Source: Candidatus Aegiribacteria sp. MLS_C
GTDB lineage: Bacteria > Fermentibacterota > Fermentibacteria > Fermentibacterales > JCC-6
Assembly: GCA_002030045.1 (NCBI GenBank)
Contig: LQBI01000013.1
Coordinates: 195,374 to 259,373 of the forward strand
Length of the DNA: 64,000 nt
Direction of reading: 5' to 3'
Shown here in pieces: positions 17,118-25,749 of the stretch. The notes below the pieces were generated by a model, which was not told the DNA's origin, ran no database searches, and was given only the letters and a program-made list of their open reading frames with translations. Position 1 is the stretch's first letter; each line of letters starts with the position of its first letter. The translations under genes were made by a program, and so were the position numbers.

Positions 17118-17948
17118 ATGAAGTACGCTATCCTTGCGATGATGATGGTTACGCTGGCCCTGACGGCATCCGACAGGACCGCCGGCATGAACGTGGGCAA
17201 CGATTTCGGCGGAGCCAACGGTACATATACCATAGTGTCGCAGATCGCAGGCGGTCTCACAACGTCCTACGGGCTGGCCATAAAGGACAACGTGACCAAC
17301 AGCATCTGGATACTCAACTGGAGCGACATGGTGAACTACGAGTTCGAGAAGGACACAGGCGATCCCACCGGCAACAGCTGGGCTATAACCGGCGGAGTGG
17401 ATCCCGACGACCAGGCCTACGAACTCTACGGCGGGAACGGCCAGTGGGTCATGACCGATTACGGTTCGAGTTTCTTCTCGGTCTTCGACGAGGACGGCAC
17501 CTTCAACAGGAACATCGACGGTCCGGCCGGCTATACCAACCTCTTCGGCATCGGCGCCGGCTACGGTCACATGTACGTCGGCAGCCCCAACGAATCCAAG
17601 CTGGCATGGGGCGCCTACACCGGGTCCGAGACCACCATCACCTGGTCCGAGATGGACTACGAGTCCGTCTACGGCCTTGCAGTGTGGGGCAACTACCTCT
17701 TCGTCGCCATGGGTCTCGAATCAACGGTCAACATCGCCATACACGAACTGGCCTCGGACGGTACTCCCGGCGCCACACCGGTATGGTCCACCATATTCTT
17801 CGAGGCTCCGGTCAACGGCGGCATCGACTACGATGGCGAGTATCTCTACATCTACCCCCAGAACGACTACATCTACGTGCTTGACATAGACTTCACACCC
17901 GGTGCCCTCGAGCAGAGCACCTGGGGAAGCATCAAGGCCGGCATCTAG
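17118..17948 (+). CDS. Secreted protein of unknown function, beta-rich
   Basis: 276 residues with a signal peptide (MKYAILAMMMVTLALTASD). The mature part is rich in Gly, Asn, Trp, Tyr and acidic residues, with repeated strands of the form YGLAVWGNYLFVAMG and GGIDYDGEYLYIYPQNDYIYVLDID. These look like beta-propeller blades, as in other exported propeller proteins of FCB bacteria. It has no T9SS tail. The start has CGGAGG 4-5 bp upstream; a strong terminator follows. Single-gene unit. Function not recognised. Confidence 0.75.
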   Translation: MKYAILAMMMVTLALTASDRTAGMNVGNDFGGANGTYTIVSQIAGGLTTSYGLAIKDNVTNSIWILNWSDMVNYEFEKDTGDPTGNSWAITGGVDPDDQAYELYGGNGQWVMTDYGSSFFSVFDEDGTFNRNIDGPAGYTNLFGIGAGYGHMYVGSPNESKLAWGAYTGSETTITWSEMDYESVYGLAVWGNYLFVAMGLESTVNIAIHELASDGTPGATPVWSTIFFEAPVNGGIDYDGEYLYIYPQNDYIYVLDIDFTPGALEQSTWGSIKAGI

Positions 17949-17971
17949 GCTTTCGACCGGCTTACGTGAAG

Positions 17972-18008
17972 GGGCGGGGTGAAGCATGTCCACCCCGCCC
18001 TTCCTTTT
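17972..18008 (+). terminator. Intrinsic terminator
   Basis: A perfect 10-bp stem (GGGCGGGGTG / CACCCCGCCC) with a 9-nt loop is followed by TTCCTTTT. It ends the secreted-protein transcript and, lying just past the manC stop on the other strand, may also bound the long minus-strand operon. Confidence 0.75.
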
Positions 18009-18022
18009 ACCGCCGCCGGCTC

Positions 18023-19051
18023 TCAGGTCAGCTCCGGGTGCTCCTTCTCCATTCTCGCGACCACTTCCCTGAGTTCCTGCGCATGGTCGTCGCTCATCAC
18101 CAGGGTCACTCCGCCGGACTGCACGACTGAGATGTTACTGACTCCCAGTAGAACCGTCAGCCGCCCATCGTTCCATACGGTGCATTCTCCGCTGTCGAAG
18201 CACATCACTTCGCCTTTCCCGACACCGCACATCCTTGCGGAGGGCCAGTCGCCTATGTCGTTCCAGCCGAACAGGGCCGGTACCGCAGATACATCCCCGG
18301 CCTTCTCCATGACACCGTAGTCGATAGATACCGCCTCGAGTGAAGCGTATTCGTCCATCTCCGGGGGGTTGCCGCTGCCCATGGCCGACAGACCGGCGGC
18401 AAGTCCGGGAAGATGGCGGGAGATGGCGTCTAGGATAACGTCCGCCTTCCAGATGAACATGCCGGCGTTCCACAGGTACTCCCCGCTGGCGATGTACTCC
18501 GATGCGGTCTCCAGGTCGGGTTTCTCCCTGAAGGCCAGCACGCTGCAGACCTTTCCCGGGCTGCAATCCCCGGTATGCAGGTAACCGTATCCTGTGGCCG
18601 GCCTGTCCGGCGGAATGCCTATGGTCACCAGGCTTCCCCGCTCAGCCGGCCCCTCTGCTATGCGAAGCGTCTCCCTGAATCCTTCCGGACTGTCGATTAC
18701 ATGGTCCGAGGGAACGACGGCCATCAATGACGACCCGAAACCCCTTTTCCTCAGAACACTTGCGGCCCATCCGATGCAGGGCGCCGTGTTCCTTCCCGCC
18801 GGTTCCAGCAGGAGGTTCTCCTCCTCGATCCAGGGAAGCTGGCGCAGCACGGTATCCCGGTGCCCCAGGCCCGTGACCACCATCACCCTGTCCCTGCCGC
18901 ACAGGCCCGTGAACCTGTCCGCCGTCTCCTGGAGCATGGTACGCTGACCGGTCAGCCTCAGGAACTGCTTCGGCATTTCTTCAGTGGACGCGGGCCAGAA
19001 CCTGGTCCCCCGTCCTCCGGCCATGATTACTGCGAACAGGTCCGATCCCAT
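18023..19051 (-). CDS. manC: Mannose-1-phosphate guanylyltransferase
   Basis: 342 residues. The N-terminus has the nucleotidyltransferase signature FAVIMAGGRGTRFWPAS and the family-typical PKQFLRL. Later come PSDHVI, the FREKPDLETA block and WNAGMFIWKAD. It forms GDP-mannose from mannose-1-phosphate and GTP in the cytoplasm. It is a short form without the C-terminal isomerase domain, consistent with a separate isomerase gene (manA) 11 bp upstream. It is the last gene of the long minus-strand run. Confidence 0.92.
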   Translation of the reverse strand: MGSDLFAVIMAGGRGTRFWPASTEEMPKQFLRLTGQRTMLQETADRFTGLCGRDRVMVVTGLGHRDTVLRQLPWIEEENLLLEPAGRNTAPCIGWAASVLRKRGFGSSLMAVVPSDHVIDSPEGFRETLRIAEGPAERGSLVTIGIPPDRPATGYGYLHTGDCSPGKVCSVLAFREKPDLETASEYIASGEYLWNAGMFIWKADVILDAISRHLPGLAAGLSAMGSGNPPEMDEYASLEAVSIDYGVMEKAGDVSAVPALFGWNDIGDWPSARMCGVGKGEVMCFDSGECTVWNDGRLTVLLGVSNISVVQSGGVTLVMSDDHAQELREVVARMEKEHPELT

Positions 19052-19062
19052 TTCACTTCCCT

Positions 19063-19914
19063 TCAGGGTTCGATGAGGTATCCCCGTCCATGTATCCGCA
19101 GCTCACCGCCCCCGGAATCGGCCATGACGCACGCCGGAGCTTCCATTGCCTCCCCCAGGATCAGCCCGCCCTCCGCCATGAACAGTATGCCGCCTCCGGT
19201 CAGCAGCACCGAGGCATTCCCCTCAACAGGGACTATCGAGTAGGAGGCATCCAGCAGACCGCCGTCAAGCTGACGGTCCCTGCCGAGCCTCACCGGGAGG
19301 ACCGGTCTCGACCAGTCTACGGAATCGGCGGCTTCCTCCAGATGCAGTTCCCTGGGACCGCCGGATACGTCGGTCCTTCCCCAGTCGTATAGCCTGTAGG
19401 TCACGTCGCAGTTGCTCTGTACCTCCAGCACCGTGAGTCCCGGGCCCAGCGCATGCACGGTCCCGGGAGGGATGTGCCATGCATCCCCGGTCCTCAGTTC
19501 CTCGATCCTCATCAGGGCCTCCGCCCTGCCTTCCTCGACGGCGGCAAGGAAGACCTCCCTCTCCACCGGAAGAATACCGCCCATCATCCAGGCGCCCTCC
19601 TCAGCAGCCAGCACAATCCAGGTCTCTTCCTTGAAGAGATGACCGCCGACACCCCCCGGATGGACCTGGACCGACAGCCTGTCGGCGGTGTGAAGGGTCT
19701 TCAGAAGTACAGGGTACTCGGGCGAACCGGGCAGAACGCCCCTCTCCACCAGTTCCGCCACAGTAGTCGATCCACCGTCCGCGGAGAGCAGTTCCGTTGA
19801 CCCCTCTCTGTCGTGGAAGACCCACCAGATCTCTCCCACCGGTCCGGGAAACCCGGCAGGATGGAGGGATCCCCATATCCTCGGCTTCATAACGGGTCGA
19901 ATGCCGTAGAGCAC
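19063..19914 (-). CDS. manA: Mannose-6-phosphate isomerase, class I
   Basis: 283 residues. The N-terminus LYGIRPVMKPRIWGSLHP and then PVGEIWW are type I isomerase strands. LLKTLHTADRLSVQVHP carries the metal-binding Gln/His and HIPPGTVHALGPGLTVLEVQ the second cupin block. It interconverts fructose-6- and mannose-6-phosphate. The GTG start lies one base beyond the preceding stop. With manC it supplies GDP-mannose; the phosphomannomutase is not in the window. Confidence 0.9.
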   Translation of the reverse strand: MLYGIRPVMKPRIWGSLHPAGFPGPVGEIWWVFHDREGSTELLSADGGSTTVAELVERGVLPGSPEYPVLLKTLHTADRLSVQVHPGGVGGHLFKEETWIVLAAEEGAWMMGGILPVEREVFLAAVEEGRAEALMRIEELRTGDAWHIPPGTVHALGPGLTVLEVQSNCDVTYRLYDWGRTDVSGGPRELHLEEAADSVDWSRPVLPVRLGRDRQLDGGLLDASYSIVPVEGNASVLLTGGGILFMAEGGLILGEAMEAPACVMADSGGGELRIHGRGYLIEP

Positions 19915-19915
19915 T

Positions 19916-20623
19916 TCAGTCCCTCTCCCTTACCAGCTCCACCATCCTTCTGAGCATGACGGGACCGGTTGAGTCCCTCTCGGGATGCCACTGGACCGCG
20001 ATGACCCTTCTATCGAGGGATTCCATCCCCTCTATGACCCCGTCGCCGGCGAATGCCGCCGGCCTGAAGCCGTCCGGAACACAGCAGATGGCCTGGTGGT
20101 GAAAACTGGACACCTCGACCGAATCGCCGAGGATCGAGTGCAGGAGAGTGCCCTCCACCAGAGAGACCGGATGGCCGGCAGGTTCATCGGGTGTACCGTG
20201 ATGGTGAAGGGGCTCGGTCACCTGAGTGGATATGTCCTGTATGAGCTGGACACCCTCCGCCATGCCTATCAGCTGGATCCCGAGACAGATACCGAGTATC
20301 GGCAGGTCCATCTCCCTGGCGGTCCTGTAGAGGCCCATCTCCCAGAGGGGGCGTTCCCTGGTGGAGTTTATGGAACCTTTGTCGCTCTGGCCGTAGAGTG
20401 CCGGGTCCGGGTCGCCTCCGCCGGTCATTATGAGGATATCGACCGACTCGAGGATACGCCGGAAATCCTCGGAGAAGGGTATTATGCCGAGGGGGAGCAG
20501 GTCAGCCCTCCCCAGGAGCCGGGCATAGCTCTGGTTGACCCCGAACAGCCACCTGCCGCAGGAGCCGGTCCTGCTCTCCTCGTTACGGTACCAGTTAAGG
20601 GTCACGCCCGCCACCGGTACCAC
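19916..20623 (-). CDS. Class I glutamine amidotransferase-like hydrolase (peptidase C26)
   Basis: 235 residues from a GTG that shares its first base with the nadA stop codon (TAGTG); GGAG lies 8 bp upstream. Catalytic elements: nucleophile Cys in LGICLGIQLI, and His/Glu in VQWHPE. Similar to gamma-glutamyl-gamma-aminobutyrate hydrolase (PuuD) and related stand-alone GATase proteins. The early block DILIMTGGGDPDPALYG fits the C26 family. The substrate is not known; the neighbours are mixed housekeeping genes and give no clue. Confidence 0.82.
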   Translation of the reverse strand: MVPVAGVTLNWYRNEESRTGSCGRWLFGVNQSYARLLGRADLLPLGIIPFSEDFRRILESVDILIMTGGGDPDPALYGQSDKGSINSTRERPLWEMGLYRTAREMDLPILGICLGIQLIGMAEGVQLIQDISTQVTEPLHHHGTPDEPAGHPVSLVEGTLLHSILGDSVEVSSFHHQAICCVPDGFRPAAFAGDGVIEGMESLDRRVIAVQWHPERDSTGPVMLRRMVELVRERD

Positions 20624-21528
20624 TATGACATCTCCGTCATCCTTGCCACTGCCCGGAAGGCCCTCTCGCGTATTCCCGGCGGCACTTCCACCCTGGGTTG
20701 CAGTGTCTGCAGGGAACGGAGCACTTTCGCGGGGGTTATCCTCTTCATGTCCTCGCAGTGTATGAGACCTGCGGCCATGAACTCCCTGTCCGGATAGAGG
20801 GTCTTCAGCCTGTATACCATACCCTCCTCCGTTCCTATGAGGAACCTGCCGGCCCCGGATTCTTCCACGTGCCTTATCATTCCCCCAGTGCCCAGGACGG
20901 CGTCGGCCATCTCCCATGCCTCTGGAGGGGTCTCGGGGTGGACCAGGAGTTCGGCGTCCGGCCACTGCTCCTTCCGGTAACGCATCTCTTCCAGGTCGGC
21001 GGCGGCATGACACCTGCAGGCGCCGTTCCAGATTATGATCTGTTTGTCGGTCCGGCGGCTCACGAAGGTCCCCAGGTTCCTGTCAGGGGCGAATATCACC
21101 TGCTCCGAGGGAACTGATTCCACTACCCTGAGCGCGTTGGCGGAGGTGCAGCAGGCGTAGCACTCGGCCTTGACCTCAGCCGGCGAGTTGACGTAGAGCA
21201 CGGTAAGGGCATCCGGGTACATCTCCTGCATTCTTCGAAGCGCCGGAGCCTCGATACAGTCCGCCAGGGGGCATCCTGCATCGGGGTCGGGAAGCAGCAC
21301 CGTCCTGTCGGGGGCGAGGATGCCGGCGGTCTCCGCCATGAATCTCACTCCGCAGAAGACTATCACCGATGACGAGGTAGCGGCGGCCTTCCTGCTCAGT
21401 TCGAGGGAATCCCCGACATGATCCGCCAGGTCCTGTATCTCGGGAGGCTGGTAGCTGTGGGCCAGTATGACGGCGTCCCTCTCCTCCCTGAGCCTTTCTA
21501 TTCCTGCCGCGGCAGTCTCATCGATCAT
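20623..21528 (-). CDS. nadA: Quinolinate synthase
   Basis: 301 residues. It condenses iminoaspartate with dihydroxyacetone phosphate to quinolinate for NAD synthesis. The three cysteines for the 4Fe-4S cluster are visible: FCGVRFMAE, GACRCH and HCEDMKRIT. ILAHSYQPPEIQDLADHVGDSLELS is the substrate-binding N-terminus. The start at 21528 gives the normal short form; the frame remains open upstream, antisense-like, inside mnmA. nadB and nadC are not in the window. Confidence 0.92.
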   Translation of the reverse strand: MIDETAAAGIERLREERDAVILAHSYQPPEIQDLADHVGDSLELSRKAAATSSSVIVFCGVRFMAETAGILAPDRTVLLPDPDAGCPLADCIEAPALRRMQEMYPDALTVLYVNSPAEVKAECYACCTSANALRVVESVPSEQVIFAPDRNLGTFVSRRTDKQIIIWNGACRCHAAADLEEMRYRKEQWPDAELLVHPETPPEAWEMADAVLGTGGMIRHVEESGAGRFLIGTEEGMVYRLKTLYPDREFMAAGLIHCEDMKRITPAKVLRSLQTLQPRVEVPPGIRERAFRAVARMTEMS

Positions 21529-21533
21529 GGGGA

Positions 21534-22550
21534 TCACTCCTTCCGGGTGGAGACGATGGTTCCGCCTCCTATGACCCTTGAAGCCAGATATAAGGCGCAT
21601 ACCTGCCCCGGGGCAACCGCCTCCTCGCCACCGCGGAACTCGATCGTCAGCATTCCTCCGTCCCCCGCACCGAACGTCTCGACGACCGCCGGAACGGGTC
21701 TTCTCCTGTACCTGGTCTGGGCCAGTACACTGAAGCTGCCGGAGAAGGGGCCTTCCAGCCAGTTCATCAACTCCAGGGTGCAGCCGCGGACCATGAGGTC
21801 TTCCCTTCCGCCAACGGTGACGGTCCTCCTCACCGGGTCCAGGGCCACTACATACATCCGCCTGCCAAGTGCTCCCAGACCCTTCCTCTGGCCGATGGTG
21901 AATCTCTCCACACCGGAGTGGGTCCCGAGACGGTTGCCCCGGAGGTCCACCACGTCGCCGGGAGCGCCCTTCGCTGCGGTCTGGAAGCAGAGGTCCATGC
22001 TCTCCATCCTTCTGAAGGGGAGACCTAGTTTCTCCGCCCTTCGCCTTACCTCGGTCTTGGACATGCCTCCCAGGGGGAATACGCACCTGTCCAGCACCTG
22101 TCTCCGCACCATGGAGAGGAAGTAGCTCTGGTCCTTCTCTCCGTCGACGCCCCTGTGCAGCCCATCATTCCCCATCCTGGCGTAATGCCCCGTCAGGAGG
22201 TCCTCCCTGTCGTCCAGCATCCCGAAGGGCCCCGGCATCTTCACAAGGGCGTTGCACCTGGCGCAGGGGTTCGGGGTCAGGCCCCGGGAGAGCATCTCCC
22301 CCGACCATGCCACTACCTGCCTTTCAAAGTCCCGGGACGAGTCCAGGACCTCCAGCGGTACACCCAGGTGCCCTGTCACGGCGCGGACTTCCGGGGGGAC
22401 GTTAGCGGTGGTGGTCCTCACCCATACGGCCCTGACCCTGTCGTAGGAGCGGCAGGCCAGGTGAAGGGCCATGGCGGAATCCAGCCCTCCGGATACCGCC
22501 ACCAGGGCGTGCCTGCGGGATCCGGGAACCGGAGTGCCGGGACCGGTCAA
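21534..22550 (-). CDS. mnmA: tRNA-specific 2-thiouridylase
   Basis: About 338 residues from a TTG two bases after the apgM stop; no good ATG exists and the ATP-binding loop AVSGGLDSA lies ~20 residues in. Catalytic cysteines are in TPNPCARCN and in SMDLCFQ. FTIGQRKGLG is the hallmark loop. It thiolates U34 of tRNA Lys/Glu/Gln using a cysteine-desulfurase relay. The loop reads GGLDSA instead of the usual GGVDSS, a mild deviation. Start choice is uncertain. Confidence 0.9.
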   Translation of the reverse strand: MTGPGTPVPGSRRHALVAVSGGLDSAMALHLACRSYDRVRAVWVRTTTANVPPEVRAVTGHLGVPLEVLDSSRDFERQVVAWSGEMLSRGLTPNPCARCNALVKMPGPFGMLDDREDLLTGHYARMGNDGLHRGVDGEKDQSYFLSMVRRQVLDRCVFPLGGMSKTEVRRRAEKLGLPFRRMESMDLCFQTAAKGAPGDVVDLRGNRLGTHSGVERFTIGQRKGLGALGRRMYVVALDPVRRTVTVGGREDLMVRGCTLELMNWLEGPFSGSFSVLAQTRYRRRPVPAVVETFGAGDGGMLTIEFRGGEEAVAPGQVCALYLASRVIGGGTIVSTRKE

Positions 22551-22551
22551 A

Positions 22552-23754
22552 TCATGCGCCGAACTTGGACAGCTTGCCTGCCGATGCCAGGAGCAGTGGA
22601 AGCAGGTCCGTGGACCTGAAGGTGCCCAGGGAACCGTCAAGTGCCTGCCTCTCCGAGAATGCCGAGCTGTAGCCTGTCCTCTGCGGCCCGCCGTTTATGA
22701 GTACCGGCACTGGATGCCAGCTGTGGAGCTTCATGGGACAGGGGGTGCTGTGGTCTCCAGTTACGGCTATCACCTGGAAACCTAGTTCCAGCAGACCGGG
22801 AAGGGCCCTGTCGAAGGACTCTATTGCGGAGATCTTGGCAACCGGATCGCCGTCCTCCCCGGAACTGTCCGCCGGCTTGTGATGAAGGAAAACGAAGTCG
22901 CGCCCTTCGCCGACGGCCCTGGATACGGCGGCTGTCTGACCCTGGAGCGTTTCAGGGTCGCATTCCATCACTTCCATCCCCGCGAGCCGGGCGACTCCCC
23001 TGTACATGGGATAGAGCGCCACGGCCGCCGGCTTCAGATGGAACCTCTCTCCCATGTCGGGGAACCTGCTGTACAGAGCGAAACCCCTCAGGAGAATGCA
23101 ATTGGCCGGATGCCTGCCACGGAGGATCTCCGACGCCCGGGACAGGAACTCCCTCACCAGGTCCTGAGTACGGCCCTGTCCCCTCACCTGCACCGGCCTT
23201 TGCCCGACAAGCCCCGGATCGGTATCGTTGACATCACCGCTTAGTTCTCCGCCGCGGAAGACAACGCATGCACGGTGTTCCTTGACCGGCATCAGATGCA
23301 CCTCGACGTCGTCCATCGATATCCCGCCGCTGAGAAGGGACACCAGCTCCCTGCACTTCTCGGTGGGGATCCTCCCGGCCCGTCTGTCCCGCACCACTCC
23401 GTCATCGTCCAGGGTACAGAAGTTTATTCGCGCGGCCAGGTCGCCGTGCTGCAGGGGGAAACCCACTCCCAGAGCGGACAGGACTCCTCTTCCCACCTCG
23501 TACTCGACGGGATCGTAACCGAACAGGCCCAGGTGTGCCGGTCCACTTCCCGGTGTCACACCGTGGGCGATGGGAATGTGCATTCCCAGTGCACCTCCGG
23601 CGGCCAGCCCGTCCAGGTTGGGGGTCTCCGCCGCCTCGAGAGGGGTCCTTCCTCCGAGTTCCGGAATGGAAATGTCGCCCAGGCCGTCCACTACTGCCAG
23701 CAGTATCCTGGAATCGTTCTCGACGGCCAGTCTTTCTATCAGCCCGCTGTACAT
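22552..23754 (-). CDS. apgM: 2,3-bisphosphoglycerate-independent phosphoglycerate mutase, archaeal type
   Basis: 400 residues from ATG 23754 with GAGGTG just upstream; TTG 23766 is an alternative. Alkaline phosphatase superfamily: metal Asp in LLAVVDGLGD, nucleophile Ser in HGVTPGSGPAHLGLFGYDP, and later HHKPADSSGEDGD and GDHSTP. These match the ApgM branch rather than the longer GpmI. It interconverts 3- and 2-phosphoglycerate. Confidence 0.9.
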   Translation of the reverse strand: MYSGLIERLAVENDSRILLAVVDGLGDISIPELGGRTPLEAAETPNLDGLAAGGALGMHIPIAHGVTPGSGPAHLGLFGYDPVEYEVGRGVLSALGVGFPLQHGDLAARINFCTLDDDGVVRDRRAGRIPTEKCRELVSLLSGGISMDDVEVHLMPVKEHRACVVFRGGELSGDVNDTDPGLVGQRPVQVRGQGRTQDLVREFLSRASEILRGRHPANCILLRGFALYSRFPDMGERFHLKPAAVALYPMYRGVARLAGMEVMECDPETLQGQTAAVSRAVGEGRDFVFLHHKPADSSGEDGDPVAKISAIESFDRALPGLLELGFQVIAVTGDHSTPCPMKLHSWHPVPVLINGGPQRTGYSSAFSERQALDGSLGTFRSTDLLPLLLASAGKLSKFGA

Positions 23755-23772
23755 GTCACACCTCAATCATCA

Positions 23773-24798
23773 TTAGTTCTCGAACCTGATACCTCCGCCT
23801 GCGGTTATTACGCCGGCGTGAAACCCTCCCGATCCTCCAAGGAGGTCCATTGCCCTGTCGGTATCGCCGGCGGCCACGACCACAATCATTCCCAGACCCA
23901 TGTTGAAGGCCCTTCTCATCTCTTCAGGGTCTATGGAACCGAGTTCCCCTATCATCCTGAAGATGCCGGGCACAGGCCATTCTGGCCGCACGACCGCACC
24001 GCAGCCCTTCGGCAGTATCCTCGAGAGGTTCCCGGGAATGCCTCCCCCTGTTATGTGGGCGAGTCCCTTGACAATGCCGTTCTCCAGAACCGGCTGAAGG
24101 TCCTCGAGGTAGCTCCTGTGGACCCTGAGCAGGGTCTCTCCGACGGAGGCTCCATTCAGGAGAGGATGGGAGTCGTCGGGCCCCATTCCGGCCTCCTGGA
24201 ATATCACCCTCCTGGCCAGGGAATACCCGTTGGTGTGAAGTCCGCTGGAGGGCAGACCGACCAGCCTGTCACCGGGGACTATTCCCGAACCGTCCACTAT
24301 CCTGCTCCGTTCCACAACTCCCACTATTGTGCCGGCAACGTCGTAGTCTCCGGGTTCATAGAAACCGGGCATCTCCGCAGTCTCCCCGCCGAGGAGGGCA
24401 CACCCGTTCTCCCTGCAGGCGGCTGAAAGGCCACTCACTATCTCGGCCACGGTCAGGGCGGAGAGGGTGCCGCAGGCTATGTAATCCATGAAGAAGAGCG
24501 GTCTCGCGCCCTGGACGAGTATGTCGTTGACACAGTGGTTCACCAGGTCCATGCCCACGGTGCCGTACCTGCCCGTCATCGAAGCCACCTTCAGCTTGGT
24601 GCCGACCCCGTCCGTGCTGGCCACCAGGACCGGCCTGTCCATTTCGGGGAATCCGGCGTCGAAGAGACCGCCGAACTGCCCGAGGTCGGAGAGCACCCCG
24701 GGAGTGAAGGTCCGCCTTACCGACTCCTTCATGAGTTCCACGGCCCTCTCGCCCTCGTCGATATCCACGCCGCTGCTTCGGTAGTCCATGCCGCTCAC
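23773..24798 (-). CDS. purM: Phosphoribosylformylglycinamidine cyclo-ligase (AIR synthase)
   Basis: 341 residues. N-terminus MDYRSSGVDIDEGERAV, then VASTDGVGTKLKVA, CVNDILVQGARPLFFMDYIACG and LLGGETAEMPGFY are all PurM signatures. Fifth step of purine synthesis. It starts with GTG overlapping the pfkB-family stop (GTGA); ATG 24789 is possible. Confidence 0.95.
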   Translation of the reverse strand: MSGMDYRSSGVDIDEGERAVELMKESVRRTFTPGVLSDLGQFGGLFDAGFPEMDRPVLVASTDGVGTKLKVASMTGRYGTVGMDLVNHCVNDILVQGARPLFFMDYIACGTLSALTVAEIVSGLSAACRENGCALLGGETAEMPGFYEPGDYDVAGTIVGVVERSRIVDGSGIVPGDRLVGLPSSGLHTNGYSLARRVIFQEAGMGPDDSHPLLNGASVGETLLRVHRSYLEDLQPVLENGIVKGLAHITGGGIPGNLSRILPKGCGAVVRPEWPVPGIFRMIGELGSIDPEEMRRAFNMGLGMIVVVAAGDTDRAMDLLGGSGGFHAGVITAGGGIRFEN

Positions 24799-25718
24799 AG
24801 CCTGGACTCCCTGAGCTGGTTCGTGGAGAGGTAATGGACCATGCGACGGTCTATCTCGTCCCTGGTGAGTTCCCTCAGCTTCTCCACTCCGAAGCCGCTG
24901 CAGGCAAAGCTGGCATTGACCGAGCCGTAGGCCAGCCCTCGCTTCATGCTCTCGAAGTCCAGTTCGCTGTCACTGCCCGCAAGGAAGCCAAGCAGGCCGG
25001 AGGCGAAGGTATCGCCCGCGCCTGTGGGGTCAACCACCCTTTCCAGGGGGTATGCCGGAAGAATGAAGGGCACGGGACCTCCGAAGACCATGGCGCCGGC
25101 AGGGCCCAGTTTTATCACCGCGTACCTGGGACCCGTACCCAGTATGAAGGATGCTGAATCGAACAGGTTCTGACCGCCGGAGAGCATTGCGGCCTCGGAG
25201 GCGTTCACTATCACTATGTCGGCCCTTCCGAAGACATCCAGGACCTTCTCCCTCTGGGTCTCTATCCAGAGTCTCATCGTGTCCACCGCAACCCACCTGG
25301 GGTTATGGACCTGGTCGAGAACCTCCAGCTGCAGTACCGGATCTATGTTGGCCAGGAAGATACAGGGAGTTCCGACGTAATCTTCCGGAAGCCTGGGGCG
25401 GAAGCTGGCGAACACTCCCAGCTCGGTCCTCACGGTGCGCACATCTCCGAAATCGGGACCGTACACCCCTTCCCACCTGAAGGTGGGACCCTGGCCTGTG
25501 GTCAGGCCGCGGACGTCTATTCGCCTCTCGGCCAGGAACCTCTTCTCCGACACCGGAAAATCCGGACCCACAACGCCAACGGCCTTCACTACGTCGTAGC
25601 ACCCGGCTCCGAGGGAGAAGTAGATGGCAGAACCGCCGAGTGTCTCCTCCACCCTCCCCGCCGGGGTTGTTATCGTATCAAGTGCAACCGATCCAACAAC
25701 CAGTAACGCCATCTTCAC
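24795..25718 (-). CDS. PfkB-family carbohydrate/nucleoside kinase
   Basis: 307 residues. PfkB/ribokinase fold: N-terminal LVVGSVALDTITTPAG, GGSAIYFSLGA and the C-terminal signature DPTGAGDTFASGLLGFLAG with the catalytic Asp. The middle (VIVNASEAAMLSGG) resembles a subgroup of uncharacterised bacterial sugar kinases near adenosine kinase. The phosphoryl acceptor cannot be named from sequence. GTG 25718 or ATG 25712 may be the start. Coupled to purM by a 4-bp overlap. Confidence 0.88.
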   Translation of the reverse strand: MKMALLVVGSVALDTITTPAGRVEETLGGSAIYFSLGAGCYDVVKAVGVVGPDFPVSEKRFLAERRIDVRGLTTGQGPTFRWEGVYGPDFGDVRTVRTELGVFASFRPRLPEDYVGTPCIFLANIDPVLQLEVLDQVHNPRWVAVDTMRLWIETQREKVLDVFGRADIVIVNASEAAMLSGGQNLFDSASFILGTGPRYAVIKLGPAGAMVFGGPVPFILPAYPLERVVDPTGAGDTFASGLLGFLAGSDSELDFESMKRGLAYGSVNASFACSGFGVEKLRELTRDEIDRRMVHYLSTNQLRESRL

Positions 25719-25749
25719 ACCAATCCAGGTTCGGTTTGAGTTCGGTCTC

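Noticed and set aside
23275-24426. 383-residue plus-strand open frame
   Set aside because: Shadow of apgM and purM.
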